Shown here: piece by piece, positions 1 through 5,457 of the stretch
Position numbering within the stretch: position 1 is the first letter of the stretch
How the letters are laid out: every line of letters begins with the position of its first letter
Source: Gammaproteobacteria bacterium
GTDB lineage: Bacteria; Pseudomonadota; Gammaproteobacteria; Halothiobacillales; Halothiobacillaceae
Direction of reading: 5' to 3'
Assembly (NCBI GenBank): GCA_029335925.2
Contig: JARJMX020000109.1
Coordinates: 1-5,459, forward strand
DNA length: 5,459 bases
Position numbers and translations under genes: made by a program
The notes under the pieces: model-generated
Told to the model about the DNA's origin: nothing
Database searches by the model: none
What the model saw: the letters and a program-made list of their open reading frames with translations, nothing else

Positions 1-686
1 ATCGAAGCCTTGGTGAATCCGACAAAAGGATAAGGGTGCAATAACAAATTGACCCCGCCGACGAGCGCGGCGCTCGCCTCGCCAGTCTGTAATGCACGGC
101 AGGCGTGATGCAGCGCAACCAGAGAGGACGAGCAGGCAGTAGCGATCGCGAGCGACGGGCCATGCAGAGCAACAACGTAGGAAAGACGGTTGGCTGCTAT
201 GCTGAGCGTGTTGCCCGTCATCGAGTGTGGCGACATGGCCGCCAGATCGTCGAGTCCCCGTGTGCCGTAGTCGAGACTGGAGATGCCGACATACACGGCA
301 CAGTTCGTGCCGGCAAGCGCCGACGGGGGCACCCCAGCGTTTTCCATGGCCTCCCAGGACAGCTCCAGCAGCAGTCGCTGCTGCGGATCAAGCCAGGCTG
401 CCTCACGCGGTGAAATGCCAAAGAATCCGGCGTCGAACTCGTCGATACGCGACAGCACACCCGCTGAGAAGGTGATGCTGCGCCCCGGTTCAGAGCGTTT
501 GGGATGCTTGAGCTCATGAATAGCCCAACGTTCGCTGGGTACCTGGGTAATCAGATCCTTCTTTTGCTTGAGCGCTTCCCAAAGCTCAGCAGAGTTGCCA
601 AGGTTGCCAGGGAAACGAAACGCAAACCCGGTGATTGCAATGGCGTTTGTATTGTCAGATGAAATCATGTCTAACACATCGAACAT
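1..686 (-). CDS. Type I polyketide synthase, N-terminal ketosynthase domain (partial, runs off left edge)
   Basis: This is the first ~228 codons of a modular or iterative type I polyketide synthase. The ketosynthase (KS) domain would catalyse decarboxylative Claisen condensation of acyl units in the cytoplasm. Numbering from the inner ATG (668), the KS fold opens at once (IAITGFAFRFPG, residues 10-21). It continues with FGISPREA (83-90), LDPQQRLLLELSWEA (93-107), SIAANRLSY (156-164), the nucleophile motif TACSSSLVAL (177-186, Cys179) and GGVNLLL (204-210). The two KS histidines lie beyond the window. The residue before TACSSS is Ala176, where most type I KS domains have Asp. There is no loading or acyltransferase domain before the KS, so this is an extender or iterative protein, not a loading module. 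Starts at 686 and 668 are in frame; an upstream stop at 713-711 excludes longer ones. Neither start has a clear Shine-Dalgarno, so 686 is simply the longer choice. Family assignment is secure; product and full length are unknown. Confidence 0.93.
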   Translation of the reverse strand, partial: MFDVLDMISSDNTNAIAITGFAFRFPGNLGNSAELWEALKQKKDLITQVPSERWAIHELKHPKRSEPGRSITFSAGVLSRIDEFDAGFFGISPREAAWLDPQQRLLLELSWEAMENAGVPPSALAGTNCAVYVGISSLDYGTRGLDDLAAMSPHSMTGNTLSIAANRLSYVVALHGPSLAIATACSSSLVALHHACRALQTGEASAALVGGVNLLLHPYPFVGFTKAS

Positions 687-739
687 GTTCGTCGCAAGCG
701 GCGCGGATTCTCATCGTAAGTCCAACGCATCGTTGAACA

Positions 740-771
740 CTATCACGGCTGTCCGGTCGAACCGTGAATAG
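740..771 (-). promoter_or_regulatory. Imperfect inverted repeat upstream of the polyketide synthase, possible operator/promoter
   Basis: CTATCACGG (740-748) and CCGTGAATAG (762-771) form an inverted repeat with one bulged base and a 13-nt centre. It lies about 55 bp upstream of the polyketide synthase start. On the minus strand the arms coincide with a weak sigma70-like pair, TTCACG (768-763) and GATAGT (744-739), spaced 18 bp. The IS1380 inverted repeat begins only 3 bp away, so any activator sites further upstream would have been displaced. This is a shape seen in the sequence; an operator role is inference. Confidence 0.3.
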
Positions 772-774
772 ATT

Positions 775-791
775 CCTGAATCCGTGTTCAT
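775..791 (+). repeat. Left terminal inverted repeat of the IS1380-family element
   Basis: CCTGAATCCGTGTTCAT matches the reverse complement of 1686-1702 at all 17 positions, and one further base outward (T774/A1703) also pairs. The CC start is usual for IS1380-family ends. Confidence 0.85.
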
Positions 792-1015
792 AAAAAATCA
801 CAACTTTCCTGAAGGCTGAAGCGCACGATTTTCGCGAGTCAGCCCGTGGGTTTGGCTATGCTGGCGGTGCTGTTGAGATGATTATGACTGCACTCTTTGC
901 AAAAAATCGGCGCTGGCGGAACGGCATTACGTCATTATCGTGCTCCAAGGCGAGTGACCACCTTCCGCCCGCGCGGAACTGGGGTGTGCGTGCTGGAACC
1001 TGCACGGCGATGTTG

Positions 1016-1633
1016 TCATGGCGACGCCGCTTTCAACAAGCAGTCTTGCAAGACCACGAGCACCTTGAGGTGGCCAGCGAAGTTGCGGCCAAAGTCTAGC
1101 ACCCGTCTGCACACATGCGCCACAAAGTTCGCCGCCCGATCCATGATCTCCTGCAATACCGTCTTCCATCGTCGGCGCTTAGCCGGGTGACGAATCGGCG
1201 CACTTTCCCTCGTCAACCCCCACTGCCCCAAAAGACGCGGGCAGCTATAGGCGAACGAAGCCAGATGCACGATCGCACCATGGGTGTCGAACTTGCCCGA
1301 GGGCAGGCGATCCAGATCCAGATCGGTCTTGATCTCGGAATGGAACGGCTCGTGCATACTGTGGTGCTTGTACAGGTCGATGACTCCACTCGCTGGAATG
1401 TCGAGGCGGGTCCACCCGCCCTACAGTTCAATCTCCGGCATCAACAGACGCTGCCCCTGCTTGGCGATAGTGCGCATGCCCTGCACCACCGGCAGGCGGG
1501 GATCAATCACCGCGTCCACTTGCGCCGTCTGGCAGCATGGGCCGATCAGCGCCAGCCCAGAATACGAGGTCAGGTTCGGCTTGCCAGTTTGTTTGACTTC
1601 AAAGCACAGCTTGGTCAGTTGGGTGAAGTGCAA
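1016..1633 (-). pseudogene. IS1380-family transposase remnant (internal deletion plus in-frame TAG)
   Basis: This would be a DDE transposase catalysing movement of the surrounding IS. One continuous minus-strand frame carries two family-typical parts. The N-terminal part has SYSGLALIG and VIDPRLPVVQGMRT. The C-terminal part has KQGQRLLMPEIEL, a TAG stop at 1423-1421, then GWTRLDIP, LYKHHSMHEPFHSEIKTDLD, RLPSGKF and RHPAKRRR. GMRT runs straight into the C-terminal part near 1468/1469, whereas IS1380 transposases have more than 200 residues between them; the total here is about 205 codons against the usual 430-450. The deletion kept the frame, and the TAG sits in a motif that is otherwise continuous, so it is probably a later point mutation. 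No ATG is available after the upstream stop at 1660-1658; TTG at 1633 is the likeliest original start. The lost centre should have held catalytic residues, so the protein is inactive. Confidence 0.85.
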
Positions 1634-1685
1634 AAAGCAGATATTCTTGCAAAAAAATCAATATGTTGAGATTGATCTATAACAA

Positions 1686-1702
1686 ATGAACACGGATTCA
1701 GG
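1686..1702 (-). repeat. Right terminal inverted repeat of the IS1380-family element
   Basis: ATGAACACGGATTCAGG is the exact reverse complement of 775-791. It marks the transposase-promoter end of the element and abuts the IS30-type fragment at 1703. Confidence 0.85.
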
Positions 1703-1834
1703 ATCCTTCTAAAAGCCGGACATCGGCAGCGCGACATTGCCCGCATCATGAGCCACCATCCTTCCGCGATCAGCCGCGAGCTTCACCGAAACCGGAGCCA
1801 GCGTGGCTATCGGCCCAAACAGGCATATGAATTC
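1703..1834 (+). pseudogene. IS30-family transposase fragment (helix-turn-helix region)
   Basis: The plus-strand frame reads ILLKAGHRQRDIARIMSHHP followed by SAISRELHRNRSQRGYRPKQA. This is the N-terminal helix-turn-helix of IS30-family transposases, which normally precedes a DDE catalytic domain and binds the element's ends. The first ~15-40 residues are missing at the IS1380 boundary (1702/1703), and similarity stops after GYRPKQA near 1834. The frame then continues through unrelated codons to a TGA at 1871-1873 that overlaps the dusA start codon as ATGA. No matching IS30 5' part is visible left of the IS1380 element, so this is not a simple insertion into an intact IS30. It is non-functional. 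Confidence 0.8.
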
Positions 1835-1857
1835 TCGGGCGGATTTAAAACAGTGAT

Positions 1858-1863
1858 AAAAGG
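1858..1863 (+). promoter_or_regulatory. Ribosome binding site that fixes the dusA start
   Basis: AAAAGG lies 6 nt before the ATG at 1870. It supports this start although the encoded protein then carries about 30 residues before the conserved Dus fold. No ATG or GTG lies closer to the fold. No convincing -35/-10 pair is visible between the IS remnant and this site. Confidence 0.55.
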
Positions 1864-1869
1864 CGCTAA

Positions 1870-2919
1870 ATGACCGCAATTATTGAGCCGTCATCCTTTG
1901 ATAAAAGGCCTGGCGAGACCGCATCAAAGCCGGAAAACTGCGATATAGCGGCCGCAAGACGATTATCTATCGCACCGATGCTCGACTGGACGGACCGCCA
2001 TGCCCGGTATTTTTTCCGCTTGCTGACCCGAAAAACCCTGCTTTATAGCGAAATGGTGACCACCGGCGCCATCTTGTATGGCGACCCTGAACGGCATTTG
2101 GCCTTCAACTCGGCCGAGCATCCGGTCGCTCTACAGCTCGGCGGCAGTGATCCGCGCGAGCTGGCCGAGTGCAGCCGGATCGGCGCACAATTCGGCTATG
2201 ACGAGATCAACCTGAACGTCGGCTGCCCCTCCGACCGGGTACAGAGTGGCCGCTTTGGTGCCTGCCTGATGGCCGAGCCGCAGCTTGTGGCCGAATGCGT
2301 CGCAGCCATGCGCGAAGCCGTCACGGTGCCAGTGACGATCAAGTCACGGATCGGCATCGACCATCAAGAAGGCTACGAACCTTTGGCGAGTTTCGTCGAG
2401 CAGGTCTCGGCTGCCGGCTGCGAGGTGTTCATCGTTCATGCACGCAAGGCTTGGTTGTCCGGGCTCTCGCCGAAGGAGAACCGGGAAATTCCACCACTGC
2501 GCTATGAGCTGGTACACCAATTGAAGCAGGACTTCCCACACCTAACCATCATCATCAATGGCGGTCTGCGCAACCTGGATGAGGCCGAGGTGCAGCTTGC
2601 GCAGGTGGACGGGGTGATGATCGGCCGCGCCGCTTATGAAAACCCCTTCCTGCTGTGCGAAGCCGACCGTCGCCTGTATGGAAGCCCCCTGCCCGATCCG
2701 GACCCTCGGGCCGTCATGCGCACCTGGATGGATTATGTGCAGGCTGAATGGGACAAAGGAACACCACTACACGCCATGACCCGCCACATCCTCGGGGCCT
2801 TCCACGGCCAACCAGGTGCCCGGGCCTTCCGTCGCCTCTTGAGCGAGCAGGCCCCACCCAAGGGCAGCACCCCCGAAGTACTACGCAAAGCCCTGCAACA
2901 GGTCGGGATCGAACTCTAG
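1870..2919 (+). CDS. dusA: tRNA-dihydrouridine(20/20a) synthase DusA
   Basis: This is a cytoplasmic FMN enzyme that reduces uridine 20/20a in the tRNA D-loop to dihydrouridine using NADPH. The TIM-barrel landmarks are in order: SIAPMLDWTDRH (33-44) at the FMN site, SEMVTTGA (60-67), the Dus signature INLNVGCPSDRVQSGRFGA (113-131) with catalytic Cys119, Lys158 in IKSRIG, His190 and Arg192 in VHAR, NGG (230-232), and IGRAAYENP (251-259) for phosphate binding. RHAR, HVAR-like and PGAR (305, 190 and 315 regions) fit the DusA subgroup rather than DusB or DusC. The length of 349 aa is slightly above the usual 330-345 because of an N-terminal extension of about 30 residues. The gene is complete and appears functional. 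It stands alone, with IS debris upstream and terminator hairpins downstream, so its present promoter may lie in or near the IS30 fragment. Confidence 0.95.
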   Translation: MTAIIEPSSFDKRPGETASKPENCDIAAARRLSIAPMLDWTDRHARYFFRLLTRKTLLYSEMVTTGAILYGDPERHLAFNSAEHPVALQLGGSDPRELAECSRIGAQFGYDEINLNVGCPSDRVQSGRFGACLMAEPQLVAECVAAMREAVTVPVTIKSRIGIDHQEGYEPLASFVEQVSAAGCEVFIVHARKAWLSGLSPKENREIPPLRYELVHQLKQDFPHLTIIINGGLRNLDEAEVQLAQVDGVMIGRAAYENPFLLCEADRRLYGSPLPDPDPRAVMRTWMDYVQAEWDKGTPLHAMTRHILGAFHGQPGARAFRRLLSEQAPPKGSTPEVLRKALQQVGIEL

Positions 2920-2946
2920 GGAACCGCTGAATAACTCAGCGGTTCC
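2920..2946 (+). terminator. Strong hairpin directly after dusA
   Basis: GGAACCGCTGA and TCAGCGGTTCC form a perfect 11-bp stem with a 5-nt ATAAC loop, starting at the base after the dusA stop codon. It is followed by TGTCC, not a T-run, so it may slow or protect the 3' end of the transcript instead of terminating alone. Confidence 0.6.
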
Positions 2947-2950
2947 TGTC

Positions 2951-2968
2951 CGGGGCAGGAATGCCCCG
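2951..2968 (+). other. Second hairpin in the dusA downstream region
   Basis: CGGGGCA (2951-2957) pairs with TGCCCCG (2962-2968) around a 4-nt GGAA loop. It lies 4 nt beyond the first hairpin and also lacks a T-run. GGAA is a GNRA-type tetraloop, which favours a stable RNA fold. Its role is unknown. Confidence 0.5.
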
Positions 2969-3034
2969 ATACGAACAAGAGTGCTAGCCCTTGATTCGCA
3001 CAGGCCACCGCGAATTCGCTTCGTGGTAAGCCGG

Positions 3035-3066
3035 GCTGAAAAAATCCATGGATGGATTTTTTCAGC
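3035..3066. terminator. Bidirectional rho-independent terminator between dusA and the HugZ-like gene
   Basis: GCTGAAAAAATCC (3035-3047) pairs perfectly with GGATTTTTTCAGC (3054-3066) around a 6-nt loop. The A6 and T6 tracts lie inside the stem, giving T-rich 3' arms on either strand. It sits between convergent genes, 17 bp past the stop of the minus-strand gene, so it can serve both units. Confidence 0.7.
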
Positions 3067-3082
3067 ATTTCCCTAGGGCAGC

Positions 3083-3580
3083 TCACCGTCCCAAATGCTC
3101 AACCACTCGCAGCCCCTCCAAGCGGAACGCGCGTCCAAAGCCTGCGACAAAGCGCCCTGCGCCCGGGGTGAGCAGGAAAAGGTGGAAATCCGGCAAGCTA
3201 AAGAGCAGCGGTACAATGCCGCCAAAGGATGCTTCCATGACCTGCAACACGGCCCTGCCTTGGGCACTCTCCCGGTCGAGTCTCTCGGCACGGCAGTCAA
3301 AACTCACCCGGGTACGTGCAAACGGTTGACGCACTTGAGCTTCATCCTCAAGCAGCAACACTTGGGCAAGCTGTGTACGTCCAAGGTTGGCTGTATGTGG
3401 GGCAAGCTCGCTAAGGAAGACGGCGAAACCATCGCCATGCGGCACGAAGGGGGCCACGCTCAATTCCACACGCCCATCTTCGTTCAAGGTGCCAAGCACT
3501 AATGTGCGTCGGCTGGCGAGGAAGGAGGCAAGTTCGGCCTGAATGTCCTCAAGATCAGGGCTGGGCACGATAGCGACCAT
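3083..3580 (-). CDS. HugZ-like pyridoxamine 5'-phosphate oxidase-fold protein
   Basis: This is a 165-residue soluble protein of the split-barrel (PNPOx-like) superfamily. HugZ relatives bind haem and support iron release, while other members bind flavins or F420. Visible features are a strand pair TLVLGTLNEDGRVELSVAPF (26-45), HTANL (62-66), LLLEDEAQVRQPFARTRVSF (75-94), and the C-terminal block LPDFHLFLLTPGAGRFVAGF (129-148). The last block is typical of HugZ-type proteins (PDFHLF, GRFVAGFG). The length fits the short ~160-aa form of the family; the haem ligand cannot be assigned from sequence. The ATG at 3580 lies inside the 3' end of the lytic transglycosylase gene (26-bp overlap), with no strong Shine-Dalgarno, so translation is probably coupled to it. 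The partner gives no obvious link to haem. The fold is fairly secure; the substrate is open. Confidence 0.82.
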   Translation of the reverse strand: MVAIVPSPDLEDIQAELASFLASRRTLVLGTLNEDGRVELSVAPFVPHGDGFAVFLSELAPHTANLGRTQLAQVLLLEDEAQVRQPFARTRVSFDCRAERLDRESAQGRAVLQVMEASFGGIVPLLFSLPDFHLFLLTPGAGRFVAGFGRAFRLEGLRVVEHLGR

Positions 3581-4166
3581 GCAGATTCATCACGCGGGCT
3601 ACGTAGGTGATGGTTTCGTCATAGGGTGGAATACCACCAAATTTCTTTACTGCCTCTTCTCCGGCATTATAGGCGGCAACAGCCAGACGGACATCGCCAT
3701 TGAATAGATCAAGCAGAAAGCGCAGGTAGGCCACCCCCCCGCGGACATTTTCAAGCGGATCGTAGATATTGCTCACGCCAAAGCGAGAGGCTGTGGCGGG
3801 CATGAGCTGCATCAACCCAACCGCTCCCTTGGGCGAGACCGCCTGCGGGTTGAAACCGCTCTCGGCATGCATCACCGCACGCACCAAGGAGGGATCGATG
3901 CCGTGTTGGCTGGCGGTGCTACGGATCAGGTCATCAAAGGCCGACGGGTTGAGCCGCCAGTAGGCGGCAGAGGGGGAATCCACCCAGCCCTTTGGCTTGG
4001 TATAACGGCTCTTGTAGATCAGCTGGTAACGCGAGTCGCCCGGCGGCGGCACGTTGGTGATGTGCCGCACACCGTTGGCGTCCGTGTAGGCATAGATGTC
4101 CGCCGCTGCGATGCCAGACCATGTGGCGCAAATTCCAAGCGCCAAGATGGAGAGCATGCCTTTCAT
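3555..4166 (-). CDS. Secreted lytic transglycosylase with DUF4124 and SLT domains
   Basis: This is a periplasmic peptidoglycan lytic transglycosylase that cleaves the MurNAc-GlcNAc bond to form 1,6-anhydro-MurNAc ends. Residues 1-22 are a Sec signal peptide (SILALGICATWSGIAAA, likely cleavage before DIYAY). A DUF4124-type segment follows (YAYTDANGVRHITNVPP, 25-41). The goose-lysozyme-like SLT fold runs from about 75 to 200, with catalytic Glu102 in HAESGFNPQAVSPKGAVG, then GLMQLMPAT (117-125), AAYNAGE (164-170) and PPYDET (180-185). At 203 aa it is a minimal LT, probably soluble: there is no lipobox cysteine at the cleavage site. The ATG at 4166 follows a weak TTGAG site 8-9 nt upstream and gives a good signal peptide. 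It overlaps the HugZ-like gene by 26 bp as a two-gene unit. Confidence 0.92.
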   Translation of the reverse strand: MKGMLSILALGICATWSGIAAADIYAYTDANGVRHITNVPPPGDSRYQLIYKSRYTKPKGWVDSPSAAYWRLNPSAFDDLIRSTASQHGIDPSLVRAVMHAESGFNPQAVSPKGAVGLMQLMPATASRFGVSNIYDPLENVRGGVAYLRFLLDLFNGDVRLAVAAYNAGEEAVKKFGGIPPYDETITYVARVMNLHGRYRAQP

Positions 4167-4203
4167 AGAACCATCTCAAGCCGCACAACCCTGAGTATTA
4201 AGA

Positions 4204-4212
4204 ATCATAGCA
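4204..4212 (-). promoter_or_regulatory. Extended -10 promoter candidate for the lytic transglycosylase unit
   Basis: On the minus strand, TGCTATGAT (4212-4204) is an extended -10 (TGn plus TATGAT, 5 of 6 matches to TATAAT). It would start transcription near 4197, giving a 5' leader of about 30 nt before the ATG at 4166. The best -35 candidates (around CATTGG) are poor, as allowed for extended -10 promoters. The rest of the 4213-4386 gap shows no clear gene or terminator after the MarC gene. Confidence 0.5.
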
Positions 4213-4386
4213 GGTCGTAACACATCCAATGAGCTGTCAGGAAAGAAGTAAGTGCGCGACATGGAGCATCAGACCCACCACGCCTTCCCTCGGCTCTGAG
4301 GACGGATTGGGAAGCTCCTGGACCAGAGAGCCCAAAGGAGGATGCGACGTTTTCATGCAAATGTGCACGAAATACACCGCACACGA

Positions 4387-5025
4387 TCAGTGCGCAAGCC
4401 CCGGGAACAGCTCGACCAGCCCATTGGCCATCATTTCCACAGCCAAGGCAGCGAGGATGAGTCCCATCAGCCGAGTGACCAAGTTGACGCCGACGGTGCC
4501 GAGCCGGTCGGCGATGAATCCCGCGAAGCTGAACACGATCCCCACGATCAGCGCCACAATGGCGATCGCCAGCACGATGGCGAACTGCACATCCATCCCC
4601 CCGCCGTACTGGTGGGACTGGATGATAACGTTGCTGATGGCCCCCGGCCCCGCCAGCAGCGGCACGCCCAGGGGAACCACAGCCGCGGCATTCCGTTCGG
4701 GCGTCTCCACGGCTTCTTCCGGAGTTTGGCGCAGGCCGACTTCCTGCGCACGCAGCATGGAAAGCGCCAACATCAGCAGGATCAAGCCGCCCCCCACGGC
4801 GAACGAAGCCAGGCTGATGCCGAACACACCCAGCAGCATCTCGCCGACCAGAACCGTCATCACCAGCACGATCAGCACCGTAAGCGCGGTGGTGCGGGCG
4901 GCCGCAAGACATCGCTGTCGGGGCCAGCCCTGGGTTACGGCAAGGAAGAACGGCACGATGCCGAAGGGCTCAACGATCGCGAGCAGGCTGACCGTCATCT
5001 TGAGAAAATCAGTGGGTTCGATCAC
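4387..5025 (-). CDS. MarC-family (UPF0056) integral membrane protein
   Basis: This is an inner-membrane protein of 212 aa, the usual MarC/UPF0056 length, with about six transmembrane segments (roughly 8-29, 46-66, 68-92, 118-136, 147-172, 183-205). Family marks are VEPFGIVPFFLA (18-29), VPLGVPLLAGPGAIS (117-131) and the last helix TRLMGLILAALAVEMMANGL (184-203). A polar loop, about 94-114 (EVGLRQTPEEAVETPERN), divides the two halves, which look like a duplicated three-helix unit. The biochemical function is unproven; the old link to multiple antibiotic resistance in E. coli was withdrawn, and some relatives have been proposed as exporters. The start is GTG at 5025, with AGGG 8-9 nt upstream and an in-frame TGA just before, so no longer start exists. 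The promoter is not evident. Confidence 0.92.
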   Translation of the reverse strand: MIEPTDFLKMTVSLLAIVEPFGIVPFFLAVTQGWPRQRCLAAARTTALTVLIVLVMTVLVGEMLLGVFGISLASFAVGGGLILLMLALSMLRAQEVGLRQTPEEAVETPERNAAAVVPLGVPLLAGPGAISNVIIQSHQYGGGMDVQFAIVLAIAIVALIVGIVFSFAGFIADRLGTVGVNLVTRLMGLILAALAVEMMANGLVELFPGLAH

Positions 5026-5140
5026 GGCAATTCCCTGGCGTCATGAATGAGCGATGATCCACGCTTACTGTGTACCCGTTTCAGGCCCGTTTGGCCACCT
5101 CCATCGAGTTGCCCCCCGCCCTTTTTCTTCGCGGTGGTAT

Positions 5141-5378
5141 TTATTAATGGGCGTGATCCAGATCGCCGTCGGCTTCGCGAACGGGCTAGTCATCGTGATC
5201 CTGCTTGCCCAGAAGGTGAGCGGCGGGGATGGCACAAAGGCGTGGAGCGGAGACCGAGACCCTGCCGAACGGTAGCAAGGTTTACCGCCTGATCGGCCCG
5301 CTGTTCGAGGTGAAGATTGCCGAAAACCCGCACTACCACGTGGCAGAGAATGATCCGCAAGCGACGGTGCCTGGCTGA
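5141..5378 (+). pseudogene. Probable remnant of a SulP-family anion transporter (two fragments, frameshifted)
   Basis: The first fragment (about 5141-5215) reads LLMGVIQIAVG then FANGLVIVILLAQ. These resemble two blocks of SulP transporters (LMG-LQI-G and GFVNGLAIVIFLAQ) that are normally about 20 residues apart. The second (5229-5378, frame shifted) is a 49-codon ATG-to-TGA frame with ETLPNGSKVYRLIGPLFEVK. This resembles the opening strand of the SulP C-terminal STAS domain (a -VYRI-GPLFFG-like motif). In intact SulP proteins the two parts are separated by some 250 residues. The downstream terminator is still present. I infer a gene collapsed by several deletions. The alternative is one or two real small proteins: 5147-5275 (42 aa, one membrane helix) and 5229-5378, which has AAGGTGA upstream. 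From 5026 to 5140 I see no gene. Family similarity is from memory of motifs, hence modest confidence. Confidence 0.42.
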
Positions 5379-5389
5379 GATCAGAATAA

Positions 5390-5421
5390 AGAGGTCGCAA
5401 GGTGTTACTCTTGCGGCCTCT
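5390..5421 (+). terminator. Rho-independent terminator after the SulP-like remnant
   Basis: AGAGGTCGCAAG (5390-5401) pairs with CTTGCGGCCTCT (5410-5421) as a 12-bp stem with one G-U pair and an 8-nt loop. It is followed by a T-rich run, GTTGTTGTTGG. It starts 11 nt after the TGA at 5378. Confidence 0.7.
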
Positions 5422-5441
5422 GTTGTTGTTGGTTTGGTAGC

Positions 5442-5457
5442 GTGGGCCTTAGCCCAC
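5442..5457. repeat. GTGGGC/GCCCAC hairpin, likely dispersed intergenic repeat cut by the window edge
   Basis: GTGGGC (5442-5447) and GCCCAC (5452-5457) pair around a CTTA loop, inside a GGTAGCGTGGGCCTTAGCCC context. Motifs of this kind (GTGGGC-TTAGCCCACC) recur between genes in many proteobacteria. Copy number in this genome is not visible from the window. Confidence 0.45.

Larger units (their letters stand above)
775..1702 (-). mobile_element. IS1380-family insertion sequence, internally deleted and inactive
   Basis: The element is about 928 bp, bounded by matching inverted repeats that begin with CCTGAATCCGTG. The only recognisable coding content is a broken IS1380-type transposase on the minus strand. 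Full members of the family are about 1.6-1.7 kb, so roughly 700 bp has been lost from the middle. The short AT-rich stretch 1640-1685 is the promoter-proximal end, and 792-1015 is the non-coding tail after the transposase stop, with nothing else recognisable. The flanks do not show an obvious 4-5 bp target duplication (GATT on the left, ATCC on the right), which suggests rearrangement after insertion or decay. With intact ends it could in principle still be mobilised by a related transposase acting in trans. Confidence 0.82.

Noticed and set aside
105..519. Several short plus-strand frames and one minus-strand frame at the left end
   Set aside because: They are shadows of the polyketide synthase reading frame, which runs open to the window edge and carries the KS motifs.
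1115..1669. Plus-strand open frame of 184 codons
   Set aside because: It is antisense to the IS1380 transposase remnant, whose minus-strand frame carries clear family motifs; the plus-strand product looks like nothing known.
1666..1683. TTGAGA followed by TATAAC as an outward promoter from the IS1380 right end towards dusA
   Set aside because: The hexamers are only 6 bp apart, far too close for a sigma70 promoter, and no other -35 fits.
3006..3027. Palindrome around GCGAATTCGC with CCAC/GTGG outer arms
   Set aside because: The fold needs mismatched spacing between inner and outer arms and has no T-run. It is probably chance in a GC-rich spacer.
4205..4912. Minus-strand open frame of 235 codons
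   Set aside because: It is an out-of-frame shadow of the MarC-family gene with Gly/Arg/Ala-rich translation and no domain.
4229..5050. Long plus-strand open frames (273 and 234 codons)
   Set aside because: They are antisense to the MarC-family gene, with low-complexity His/Gln/Arg- or Ser/Thr/Arg-rich products typical of shadow frames in GC-rich DNA.
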